Source of the DNA: Tomitella fengzijianii
GTDB taxonomy: Bacteria > Actinomycetota > Actinomycetes > Mycobacteriales > Mycobacteriaceae
Direction of reading: 5' to 3'
DNA: 64,000 nucleotides
NCBI RefSeq assembly: GCF_007559025.1
Contig: NZ_CP041765.1
Span: forward strand, 1,174,679-1,238,678
Shown here: one piece after another, positions 53,136-60,572 of the stretch
Layout: every line of letters starts with the position of its first letter
How positions within the stretch are numbered: the stretch's first letter is position 1
Program-made: the position numbers and the translations under genes
Notes under the pieces: model-generated
Told to the model about the DNA's origin: nothing
The model's input: only the letters and a program-made list of their open reading frames with translations
Databases searched by the model: none

Positions 53136-53990
53136 GTGAGCGATCATCCGATCTGCGCGACCTGCGGGGTGCAGTTCCCCCGCGGCCACGATCTCGAGCG
53201 TTGCCCGGTGTGCGACGAGGAACGCCAGTACGTCGGTTACGGCGGACAGCAGTGGACCACGCTCGAGGCGCTCCGCGGCGACCATGCGAACGTGCTGCGC
53301 CAGGAGCCGCGCGGGCTGTGGGGCGTGGGCACGGAGCCGTGGTTCGGCATCGGCCAGCGGGCGCTCATCGTTCCGGGCGAGGACGCCGACGGCGCTCCCG
53401 CGAACCTGCTGTGGGACTGCATCAGCCTGGTCGACGACGACACCGTCCGGCGTATCGGGGAGCTGGGGGGACTGGCGGCGATCGCGATCTCGCACCCGCA
53501 CTACTACAGCGCGATGCTCGAATGGTCCGAGGCCTTCGGCGGCATCCCTGTATACGTGCACGCCGACGACGCGCGATGGGTGGAGCACTGCGTGCGGGGG
53601 AGGGCGGACCCGGTGCGACTGTGGGAGGGGGACGCGTTCGAGGTGCTGCCCGGTCGCACGCTGCTCAACCTGCGCGTGCACTTCGCCGGCGGCACGGTGG
53701 TGCACTGGCCGGGCTCCGACGGCCGCGGCGCGGTGTGTTCCGGCGACATCCTCCAGGTGGTGTCCGACCGCCGCTGGGTGAGCTTCATGTACAGCTACCC
53801 CAACCTGATTCCGGAGCACCCCGACACAGTGCGCCGCGCGGTGCGGATGCTCGAACCTTACGATTTCGACATGGTCTACGGCGCGTGGTGGGGCAAGATC
53901 CTCGACGGGGCGCAGGTCGAGGGCGGCGCGAAGGTGGCGGTGCGCCGTTCGGCCGAACGCTACTTGCGGCACCTCGGGGAGGCGCTATGA
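53136..53990 (+). CDS. zinc-ribbon metallo-beta-lactamase-fold protein
   Basis: A 284-residue protein with an N-terminal zinc ribbon (CATC...CPVC, about residues 7-28), then a metallo-hydrolase-like domain: ISHPHYYSAM in place of a full HxHxDH, VHADDARWV, FAGGTVVHWPGSDGRGAVCSGD. Several canonical metal ligands are altered, so the active site may be atypical. The GTG start (53136) is taken at MSDHPICATC. The stop overlaps the AlkZ-like gene as ATGA, which couples the two. Function is unknown; a nuclease, lactonase or thioesterase role is possible. Confidence 0.75.
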   Translation: MSDHPICATCGVQFPRGHDLERCPVCDEERQYVGYGGQQWTTLEALRGDHANVLRQEPRGLWGVGTEPWFGIGQRALIVPGEDADGAPANLLWDCISLVDDDTVRRIGELGGLAAIAISHPHYYSAMLEWSEAFGGIPVYVHADDARWVEHCVRGRADPVRLWEGDAFEVLPGRTLLNLRVHFAGGTVVHWPGSDGRGAVCSGDILQVVSDRRWVSFMYSYPNLIPEHPDTVRRAVRMLEPYDFDMVYGAWWGKILDGAQVEGGAKVAVRRSAERYLRHLGEAL

Positions 53991-55063
53991 GTGGCGCGAC
54001 GGCGGCGCAGTCGCGGGAGATCGCCCGCCTGAGGCTGGCCGCGCAGCGGCTGGTGGGCGAGGGGCTGCCGGATGCCGCCTCCGCCGTCCGTCACATGTCC
54101 GCGATGCAGGGCCAGGACCTGCCCGGTGCGATGACGTCGGTCGCCCTGCGGGTGGACGGCCGCTCACGGCAGGACGTCGTGGACGCGATGAACGCGGGCG
54201 GCATCGTGCGGACGTGGCCGATGCGCGGCACGCTGCACCTGATCCCCGCGGAGGACCTGGGCTGGATCCTCTCGCTCACCGGTGAGCGGACGCTGCGGGC
54301 GACCGCCCGCAATCGCGAACTCCGCGGTGTGGACGACGCGCTGGTGGACCGGGCCCGCATGACGGCATTCGAGGCGCTCGCCGAGCGCGGCGCGCTCTCG
54401 CGGGACGAGCTGATGGCGCTGTGGACGGAGGCGGGCGTGATGAGCGACGGCGGCCAGGGGTACCGCCTGCTGTTCACGCTCGCGGTCGGCGGCGACGTCT
54501 GCTTCGGGCCGTTCGAGGACGGCGGGCAGCGCATCGTCGCGGTGGCCGACTGGATCCGGACGACGCCGCTGCCGGACCCCGACGAGGCGCTGGCCCAGTG
54601 GGTCCTGCGCTATTTCCGCAGCCACGGGCCGGCGACGGTGCGGGACTTCGCGTGGTGGACCAAGTTGCCGCTGAGCGCGATCCGCGCGGCGGTGGCCGAG
54701 GCCGCCGACGGCCTCGAGGCGTGGGCGGTGGGCGGCACCGAGTACTTGATGGCACCCGAGACCCCGGAGTTGCTCGCCGGGGCCGGGCGCGCTGCGGGCG
54801 GGACGCTGCTGCTTCCCGGATTCGACGAGTTCCTGCTGGGCTACGGGGAGCGCGGGGCGGCTCTGCCCGACGAGCACGCCGGCAAGGTGGTCCCCGGAAA
54901 CAACGGGATGTTCCGCGGAACCGTCGTGTCGGGCGGCCGCGTCGTCGGCACCTGGAAACGCAAGGGCAGCGGCCGCGCCGTCCGCATCGACGCCGAGCCG
55001 TTCACCTCGTTCGCCAAGGCGGTGGCGACGGCGCTGCCCCGCCGGTTCGCCGCCCTGCCGTGA
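53987..55063 (+). CDS. winged-helix DNA-binding protein, AlkZ/YcaQ-like (HTH_42)
   Basis: A 358-residue member of the HTH_42 superfamily that includes AlkZ and YcaQ DNA glycosylases acting on alkylated or crosslinked DNA. The candidate catalytic QxQ/QxD-type motif is in SAMQGQDLPGA near residue 41. WPMRGTLHLIPAEDLGW and LPGFDEFLLGYGER are further family hallmarks. It is translationally coupled to the zinc-ribbon MBL gene. By homology it may remove damaged or self-alkylated bases; activity is unproven for this subgroup. It ends 4 bases before a convergent VOC gene. Confidence 0.8.
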   Translation: MSGATAAQSREIARLRLAAQRLVGEGLPDAASAVRHMSAMQGQDLPGAMTSVALRVDGRSRQDVVDAMNAGGIVRTWPMRGTLHLIPAEDLGWILSLTGERTLRATARNRELRGVDDALVDRARMTAFEALAERGALSRDELMALWTEAGVMSDGGQGYRLLFTLAVGGDVCFGPFEDGGQRIVAVADWIRTTPLPDPDEALAQWVLRYFRSHGPATVRDFAWWTKLPLSAIRAAVAEAADGLEAWAVGGTEYLMAPETPELLAGAGRAAGGTLLLPGFDEFLLGYGERGAALPDEHAGKVVPGNNGMFRGTVVSGGRVVGTWKRKGSGRAVRIDAEPFTSFAKAVATALPRRFAALP

Positions 55064-55067
55064 AGCG

Positions 55068-55487
55068 TCAACTCCGCGGCACCGGTTCGCCGCGGTAGGG
55101 GCCGAAGCTCCACTTGTTGCCCTCCGGGTCGCGCACGGCGAACTCCCGGTTGCCGTAGTCCTGGTCGGCGAGCGGGCGCATGATGTCGGACCCCGCGGCC
55201 CGCACCTTCTCGTAGAGTCCGTCGACGTCGTCGGTGACCACGTAGGCCCCGAACGATCCGGGTTCCAGCGCCCATTCGGCCCCGGGCTTGTGGTCGCCCA
55301 GCATGATTCCGCCGCCCTCCGGCCAGGCGAGCTGGGCATGGGCGACGCGCCCGCCGTCGGTGTAGCAGGCGGCCTCGATGAAGCCGAGCGTGCCGACGAG
55401 CCAGTCGATGAGGGCCCGGGCGTCGCGTGCCTGCAGCGACGGCCACACGGTGGGCGCCGGGGTGGTGGTGTCGTCTCTCGTGTTCAT
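55068..55487 (-). CDS. VOC/glyoxalase-superfamily protein
   Basis: A 139-residue protein with two beta-alpha-beta-beta-beta modules. The core is LIDWLVGTLGFIEAACYTDGGRVAHAQL and YVVTDDVDGLYEKVRAAGSDIM, ending in DPEGNKWSFGPYRGE. Relatives include glyoxalases and bleomycin-type binding proteins. The stop precedes the convergent AlkZ-like stop by 4 bases, and the start lies 5 bases after the AraC gene, so it is in an operon with the AraC regulator. No function can be assigned. Confidence 0.82.
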   Translation of the reverse strand: MNTRDDTTTPAPTVWPSLQARDARALIDWLVGTLGFIEAACYTDGGRVAHAQLAWPEGGGIMLGDHKPGAEWALEPGSFGAYVVTDDVDGLYEKVRAAGSDIMRPLADQDYGNREFAVRDPEGNKWSFGPYRGEPVPRS

Positions 55488-55492
55488 GCCGC

Positions 55493-56347
55493 TCAGTCTC
55501 CCGCGCGGCGGTGGCCCCCGGCTTGGATGTTTCCGATCTCCTCGTCCACGAACGCGCTGGGCGAGGTGTCGGTGAAGCGCCGGAACTCGCGTGCCAGGTG
55601 TGCCTGGTCGTAGAACCCGGCGGCGGTGGCGACGTCGGCCAGCAGAGGACGGCGGCCGTCGCGCACCGCGCGAGTGAGCGTGGCGAACGCGGCGTCGAAA
55701 CGCATCAGCCGCCCGAGGTCGCGCGGGGTCACGCCGAGTTCCCGACGCACCACTACCGCCAGCTGCCGTTCGCTCAGGCAGGTGTCCCGGGCCAGTGCGG
55801 ACACGGGGATCGCGCCGTCCGCCACGGCCAGCCGCACCCAGGCGGTGCGCACCTCGTCGCGCGGGCGGAACCGGGACCGTGCGTCGGACAGGCGGGCGCG
55901 CAGATAGCCCTCCACGGCATCGAACCGGCCGTCCCAACCGGGGATCTCGTGAAGTTGTTCGCGCAGCCGTGCGACGCCCGGGCCCAGTATTTCCTCGGCC
56001 TGCCAGGTGCGCTGGTCAAGTTCTCCGGTGGGAACGCCGAACAGCGCGGGCGCCGCCAGAGGGTGCACGGACACCTGGATGCCGCGCTGCCGCACGGGCT
56101 GCCGGATGTAGGCGGGAGCGATGTGCAGTCCGGCGACGAGGGTGTCGAAGGCGGTCAGGCGTCCCGCGTTCCAGTGCGGAAGAGTGTCGGCGCCCTCCAC
56201 CGGGTCGTCCATGCTGAGGATGAAGGTGAGTCCCCGCGAAGGGATCCCGCGGTGCAGCCCGGCCTCCAGCCCGTCCGCCGCGTACCCGTACAGCGCGAGC
56301 ACGCCGGGCACCTGCGAATCGCGGTGGACGAACTCGCGTGTGCTCAC
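55493..56347 (-). CDS. AraC-family transcriptional regulator
   Basis: A 284-residue regulator with an N-terminal sensor domain (about 1-140) and two C-terminal helix-turn-helices (VSALARDTCLSERQLAVVVRRELGVTP; ADVATAAGFYDQAHLAREFRRFT). The GTG at 56345-56347 was chosen; it lies 17 bases after the upstream MarR stop. It forms a MarR-AraC-VOC operon. Control of its own operon is likely, but the effector is unknown. Confidence 0.83.
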   Translation of the reverse strand: MSTREFVHRDSQVPGVLALYGYAADGLEAGLHRGIPSRGLTFILSMDDPVEGADTLPHWNAGRLTAFDTLVAGLHIAPAYIRQPVRQRGIQVSVHPLAAPALFGVPTGELDQRTWQAEEILGPGVARLREQLHEIPGWDGRFDAVEGYLRARLSDARSRFRPRDEVRTAWVRLAVADGAIPVSALARDTCLSERQLAVVVRRELGVTPRDLGRLMRFDAAFATLTRAVRDGRRPLLADVATAAGFYDQAHLAREFRRFTDTSPSAFVDEEIGNIQAGGHRRAGD

Positions 56348-56364
56348 GGCGGCGCACCCGGCGC

Positions 56365-56880
56365 TCAGGTTTCGACGAAGTCGCCGGCGTCGCGACGCAG
56401 CTCGGTGAGTACCGATACGAGCTGCTCGACCGCCGGCCCGGCGAGTCCGGGGTCTGCGAAGACCTCGTCGTTGAGCCTCCCGGTGGCGATGCGGGCGAGC
56501 TCCCGGCCCTCGTCGGTGACTTCGACCAGCGTGGTGCGGCGGTCGCTGGGGTGCGGCAGCCGACGGACCATCCCGGCGGCCTCGAGGCGGTCGACGACGT
56601 TGGTGATGCTGGTGGGGTGCACCTGCAGCCGGGCGCTGGCCTTGTTCATGGGCAGGGCCCCGTGCCGGGCGAAGACCAGGAGCATGAGCATCTCGTACCG
56701 CGCGAACGTCAGCCCGTGGGGGCGCAGCACCTTCTCGACGCGGCTGAGCATGATCTGATGCGCGCGCATCACGGAGGTCACGGCGGCCATGCCGTCCGCC
56801 ACCGGCCCCCAGCCGTGCGCGACCCACTGTCGACGGGCCTCCGCGATGGGGTCCTCGGGCAGGGGGGTCGGCGGACTCAT
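56365..56880 (-). CDS. MarR-family transcriptional regulator
   Basis: A 171-residue MarR protein with the recognition helix LQVHPTSITNVVDRLEAAG and the wing PSDRRTTLVEVTDEG. ATG 56880 is used; ATG 56892 four codons upstream is possible. A perfect 11-base palindrome, CCGAT-T-ATCGG, lies 29 bases before the start (56909-56919) and is a likely autoregulatory operator. It heads an operon with AraC and VOC genes. Confidence 0.83.
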   Translation of the reverse strand: MSPPTPLPEDPIAEARRQWVAHGWGPVADGMAAVTSVMRAHQIMLSRVEKVLRPHGLTFARYEMLMLLVFARHGALPMNKASARLQVHPTSITNVVDRLEAAGMVRRLPHPSDRRTTLVEVTDEGRELARIATGRLNDEVFADPGLAGPAVEQLVSVLTELRRDAGDFVET

Positions 56881-56908
56881 GACACCGATCATACCGATTG
56901 CGGAGAGG

Positions 56909-56919
56909 CCGATTATCGG
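56909..56919. promoter_or_regulatory. palindrome CCGAT-T-ATCGG, candidate MarR operator
   Basis: A perfect inverted repeat upstream of the marR gene. A sister sequence, CCGAT-G-ATCGG, occurs at 32688-32698 between divergent acyl-CoA ligase genes. Confidence 0.45.
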
Positions 56920-57168
56920 AAGGCCACGGACCTTCCGGCTCCGCCGACAGGCGTCGGCAGGTCGGCCCCGGCTGCGTCGCGGATCGGATCCCACCCGGAC
57001 GGGGGTGGCCGACGGGGACGCGGGAGGGTATACGTCTATCGGGATGCGGCGGGATGCGGGACTGTCCTATCGTTGAATGTGACGGGTGTCTCGTTGCGAG
57101 TCCTGCCCGGCGGCGAGCGGCCTGCGGGCGCGTTCGCGGGCCCGCGAAGTTTCAGGTGAGGAGTACAG

Positions 57169-58038
57169 GTGGCACACGACGATCGCGTGGCCATTCGTGA
57201 CGCCGTCGGTCGGCTGCACAGGGAGTCAGGCCTGCCGATGGTCTTCGGCGGAGCGATCACGGGCAGGGACAGACTCCAGATCACGGAGTTCGTGGGCGCC
57301 AAGAGTGGAACCATGCGCGGCCTGCGCGTGCAGGCGGGCTCCGGTCTGGGCGGCAAGGCCATGGCCATGCGGCGGCCCGTGCTGGTCAACGACTACGCCC
57401 GGGCGGATGCGATCACGCACGATTACGACGAGGCCGTCACCGGCGAGGGCATCCGCACGATGGTCGGCGTTCCGGTGCTCGTGGGGCGGTCCGTGCGCGG
57501 GGTCCTCTACGGCGCGCTGCGGGGCACCGTCGCGATCGGCGACCGGGTGGTCGATTCGATGGTCACGGTGAGCCGCGTGCTCGAGCAGGATCTGGCGGTG
57601 CGCGACGCCATGGAGCGCCGGCACCCGTCCAGTGCGATCTTCCCGCTGCCGGAGGAGCATGCCCTGGAACAGGCGCCGCCGGAGATCCGCCGGCGGCTGC
57701 TCGACCTGGCGGGCCGCGTGGACGATCCCGACGTGCGCGACGAACTCATGGATGTGGTGGCGCATCTCGCCGGCAATGACGGAGCCACCCCCGAAGCGCA
57801 CCTCGAGGAGGTGCCTGCCGCGGCATCCGGTTCGGTGGTGCCACGCGTGCGGCTGAGCCCGCGCGAACGGGAGGTCCTCGCCCAGGTGGCGATGGGGCAT
57901 ACCAACGCCCTCATCGGCGAGCGTCTCGGCGTGGGCGCCGAGACGGTCAAGAGTTATCTACGCACCGCGATGCGCAAGCTGGGTGCCAACAACCGGATCG
58001 AGGCCGTGGTCGCGGCGCGACGATTCGGCGCGCTCTGA
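57169..58038 (+). CDS. GAF-domain LuxR-family regulator
   Basis: A 289-residue protein with an N-terminal GAF-like sensor (FGGAITGRDRLQITEFVG, RTMVGVPVLVGRSVRGVLYGAL) and a C-terminal LuxR helix-turn-helix (LSPREREVLAQVAMGHTNALIG, VKSYLRTAMRKLGANNR). There is no receiver domain. GAGGAG precedes GTG 57169. It is followed after 8 bases by the GMC oxidoreductase, so it probably regulates that gene or shares its signal. The GAF ligand, perhaps a small aromatic or nucleotide, is unknown. Confidence 0.84.
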   Translation: MAHDDRVAIRDAVGRLHRESGLPMVFGGAITGRDRLQITEFVGAKSGTMRGLRVQAGSGLGGKAMAMRRPVLVNDYARADAITHDYDEAVTGEGIRTMVGVPVLVGRSVRGVLYGALRGTVAIGDRVVDSMVTVSRVLEQDLAVRDAMERRHPSSAIFPLPEEHALEQAPPEIRRRLLDLAGRVDDPDVRDELMDVVAHLAGNDGATPEAHLEEVPAAASGSVVPRVRLSPREREVLAQVAMGHTNALIGERLGVGAETVKSYLRTAMRKLGANNRIEAVVAARRFGAL

Positions 58039-58046
58039 GCAGCGGC

Positions 58047-59540
58047 GTGGTCCCGCGGGCCGCCGACGTCGTCATCGTGGGCGGCGGCTCCTGCGGGTCG
58101 GTGCTCGCGGCCCGGCTGAGCGAGGACCCGGCCTGCTCGGTCCTGCTGATCGAATCCGGTGCCGGAGACCCGGTGCCCGCCTCCCCGACGCCGGCGCACA
58201 TCCTGCCGATCGGCCCCGGATCGCCGCGCGTACGCCTTTACTCGACGACCTTGCGGCGCGGCCTGGCGGGGACGCTGGTGCGCGGCCGGGGTCCGGGCGG
58301 GTCCGGTGCCGTCAACGGCGCATACTTCGTCCGCGCCACGCCGGCGGACCTCGAGTCGTGGGGGAGTACGATCGGCGGTGGCCCGGGCCGGACCGGCTGG
58401 TCCTACGGCGACGCGCTCCCGTACTTCCGGCGCTCGGAGAACGACCGCGACTTCGGTTCGTCGTCCGCGCACGGTGCCGCCGGGCCGGTCCCGGTGTCGC
58501 GCCGCCCCGCGGGGGAGTGGAGCACGACGACGGCGCGGTTCGTGGCGGCGGCCGAGGCCATGGGATTCCCCGGCGAGCCGGACAAGAATGCCGGCGGGCC
58601 CCCGGGCATCGGCCCCGTGCCATGCAATATCGATCGCGGCATGCGCGTCGATCCCGGCTCCGCGTACCTCGCGGCCGCGGCGGAGCGCCCCAACCTGACC
58701 GTCTGGACGGGAGCGACCGTCGCGGGGCTGCAGTCCACGGCGGGCGCCGTGCGCGCGGTGCAGGTGATTCGGGACGGGGAATCGCTGCTGGTGGAGGCGG
58801 GCACCGCGGTGGTGGCGGCGGGGGCCATCGAGACGCCCGCACTGCTGTGGCGCTCCGGCATCGGCGATCCGCGGATTCTCGGGGCGGCGACGGTGCATCC
58901 GCTGCCGGGGGTGGGACGCGAGTTCTCGGACCACCCGGAGATCACGGTCCCCTACGATCCGGTCCCGCGACGGCCGGCTGCCGATCCGCTCGTCGCAGAG
59001 CGTGTCCCGCCGCCGATCCTCGAGGCCTGCCTCAACCTGAACTCCGGTGACGGCGCCGTGGAGATCCGTCCCTACACGGCGTCCTTCGGCGACGCGGTGC
59101 CGGGGAACCCGCGCATGCCGCCGGTGCTGGGCGCCGCACTCATGGCACCGCGGGGGAGAGGCCGGATGGTTCCGCACCCGACGGACCCGCTGGGCGCACC
59201 CCGGATCGAACACCACTATCTGTCGGATCCGCGGGACAAGGCGGCCGCTGTCGCGGCGGTGGACCTGGCCCGAGGGCTGTTGGACGCGTCGGGCATCGGC
59301 GCGCCGATCGATGGGATGACGCCGCACCTGGGCACCTCGCAGCATCTCAGCGGAACTTGCCCGATGGGCTCCGACGTCGGCACGTCGGTGGTGGATCAGT
59401 GCTGCCGGGTGCACGGAATCGCGGGGCTCTACATCGTCGACACCTCGGTGTTCCCGCGGGTGCCCAGTAGGGGACCGCACGCGACGGCGGTGATGCTCGC
59501 CGAGCGTGCCGCGGAGTTCATCGCGTCCGGATTCCCCTGA
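58047..59540 (+). CDS. GMC-family oxidoreductase, MftG-like
   Basis: A 497-residue FAD-dependent GMC enzyme. The dinucleotide motif is VVIVGGGSCGSVLAARLSE, with the GMC signature around GRGPGGSGAVNGAYFVRA and the C-terminal SQHLSGTCPMG and HATAVMLAERAAEF segments. The LPIGPGSP, EIRPYTASFGD and ALMAPRGRGRM stretches resemble MftG, the mycofactocin-linked dehydrogenase that hands electrons to the respiratory chain. No mycofactocin genes are in this window, so the assignment depends on genome context. It is co-transcribed with a GAF-LuxR regulator. Choline- or alcohol-oxidising GMC enzymes are the alternative. Confidence 0.72.
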   Translation: MVPRAADVVIVGGGSCGSVLAARLSEDPACSVLLIESGAGDPVPASPTPAHILPIGPGSPRVRLYSTTLRRGLAGTLVRGRGPGGSGAVNGAYFVRATPADLESWGSTIGGGPGRTGWSYGDALPYFRRSENDRDFGSSSAHGAAGPVPVSRRPAGEWSTTTARFVAAAEAMGFPGEPDKNAGGPPGIGPVPCNIDRGMRVDPGSAYLAAAAERPNLTVWTGATVAGLQSTAGAVRAVQVIRDGESLLVEAGTAVVAAGAIETPALLWRSGIGDPRILGAATVHPLPGVGREFSDHPEITVPYDPVPRRPAADPLVAERVPPPILEACLNLNSGDGAVEIRPYTASFGDAVPGNPRMPPVLGAALMAPRGRGRMVPHPTDPLGAPRIEHHYLSDPRDKAAAVAAVDLARGLLDASGIGAPIDGMTPHLGTSQHLSGTCPMGSDVGTSVVDQCCRVHGIAGLYIVDTSVFPRVPSRGPHATAVMLAERAAEFIASGFP

Positions 59541-59557
59541 CGGCGCCCTCGGGCGTT

Positions 59558-59585
59558 CCCGGCCGGCCCCGTACTTCCGGCCGGG
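59558..59585. terminator. hairpin terminator, 9-bp stem
   Basis: CCCGGCCGG and its complement are separated by 10 bases, between the GMC gene and the convergent NTF2-fold gene. Confidence 0.55.
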
Positions 59586-59592
59586 CCGCACC

Positions 59593-59988
59593 TCAGCGCG
59601 GGCGGACCACCCGGTAGTCGGAAGTGTGCCAGAACGCCTGCATGCTCGTGATCCTCGCGTCCTCGTCGAACGTCATGACGTCGATGGGGGTGACTTCGAC
59701 GGTGCGCTCGGGCAGCGTCGTGGTGATGCGGAACCGGAAGGCGGCGTTGTCGCCGGAAATGCGGCAGTCCAGCAGTTCCGACTCGTTGTGGTATCCGGCG
59801 GACTTCGCGTAGAACGCGGCGATGGCGTCTCTGCCCCGGTGCGCATCGGTGCCCACCGGGTCCTCCACGGTGGCGTCCGGCGCGTAGAGGGCCAGCACCG
59901 CATCAGGATCGGTCGCGCCGACGGCGTCGACGTAGGCCTGGACTGTTGCACGGATCGCTTCGCGCTTCACGGAATCGTCGACGGCCAC
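59593..59988 (-). CDS. NTF2-fold protein, ketosteroid-isomerase-like
   Basis: A 131-residue SnoaL/ketosteroid isomerase-type protein. The N-terminal helix AYVDAVGATDPDAVLALYAPDATVEDPVGT is characteristic of delta5-3-ketosteroid isomerases, with RGRDAIAAFY next and MTFDEDARITSMQAFW at the end. It may isomerise 3-ketosteroids, which would connect it to KshA, but the fold is used for many functions. It is a single gene upstream of, and divergent from, the B12 riboswitch of metE. Confidence 0.75.
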   Translation of the reverse strand: MAVDDSVKREAIRATVQAYVDAVGATDPDAVLALYAPDATVEDPVGTDAHRGRDAIAAFYAKSAGYHNESELLDCRISGDNAAFRFRITTTLPERTVEVTPIDVMTFDEDARITSMQAFWHTSDYRVVRPR

Positions 59989-60121
59989 TGTTCCTCCTGC
60001 GTGTTGCGGCGTGTGCTTCCTTGGAACGTTATTCCAGGCCGCGGGCCATTGCGATGGACACGCCGCAGAACCGCGGACCGGGAACTCAAAGGACGGTGTT
60101 CCCTTTTAGTCGGTGGGGCCG

Positions 60122-60127
60122 TATGCT
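60122..60127 (+). promoter_or_regulatory. candidate -10 box of metE
   Basis: TATGCT sits just before the riboswitch; transcription would begin about 60134. No convincing -35 box is visible at the usual distance. Confidence 0.3.
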
Positions 60128-60134
60128 GGCGACT

Positions 60135-60368
60135 GCAGCTGGTTCGCCCGCCGCGGTCGCAAGGAGCCCCGAGGACCGCGCCGGGCGTCGAAACCCCTGT
60201 GCCGCAACGGCACGGGCGGCGAGAGGGAACCCGGTGGGAATCCGGGACTGTCCCGCAGCGGTGAGTGGGAACGAACCCCGCCAATGAGCACTGGGCGTAC
60301 GCCCGGGAAGCGGCGGGCAGTAGGTGCGGCCGACGCCGCGGGCCCGCGAGTCCGAAGACCTGCCGGCC
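60135..60368 (+). ncRNA. cobalamin (B12) riboswitch controlling metE
   Basis: The conserved B12-box core is readable: GGGAACCCGGTGGGAATCC (60225-60243), then GACTGTCCCGCAGCGGTGAG (60246-60265). CACTGG...GGGAAGCGGCGGGCAGTAGG follows, and the closing AGTCCGAAGACCTGCC is at 60349-60364. When adenosylcobalamin is plentiful it should fold and switch off the B12-independent methionine synthase downstream. The 5' boundary is approximate. Confidence 0.88.
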
Positions 60369-60370
60369 GT

Positions 60371-60391
60371 GACGGGCACGCCGTGCCCGTC
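60371..60391 (+). promoter_or_regulatory. inverted repeat GACGGGCACG-C-CGTGCCCGTC
   Basis: A perfect 10+10 repeat directly after the riboswitch aptamer, positioned to be part of the expression platform. Confidence 0.45.
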
Positions 60392-60455
60392 GGACCACCG
60401 CCTCGGGGAATGGGCGTGTCGACAGGCTCGTGTCACAGTGCAGGGAGAACTGCAC

Positions 60456-60506
60456 GGCAGCGGGACTGCAGCGGATCCCGGATCCGCATCGCAGTCCGGT
60501 GCTGCC
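60456..60506 (+). promoter_or_regulatory. long interrupted hairpin before metE
   Basis: Three matching arms are stacked: GGCAGC/GCTGCC, GGACTGC/GCAGTCC and GCGGATCC/GGATCCGC, separated by 1-3 unpaired bases. It lies between the B12 aptamer and the metE start (60573) and may be a terminator or control structure. There is no U-run. Confidence 0.5.
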
Positions 60507-60572
60507 AGGGGCTCGGGGCGTGCGCACGTACCTCCGGCGGTGGTGACACCGACGTTCCTACTGGAGACACAC

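Noticed and set aside
53136-53990. Zinc-ribbon MBL protein considered as a classical beta-lactamase or glyoxalase II
   Set aside because: The HxHxDH metal motif is not intact and there is no signal peptide, so only the fold is assigned.
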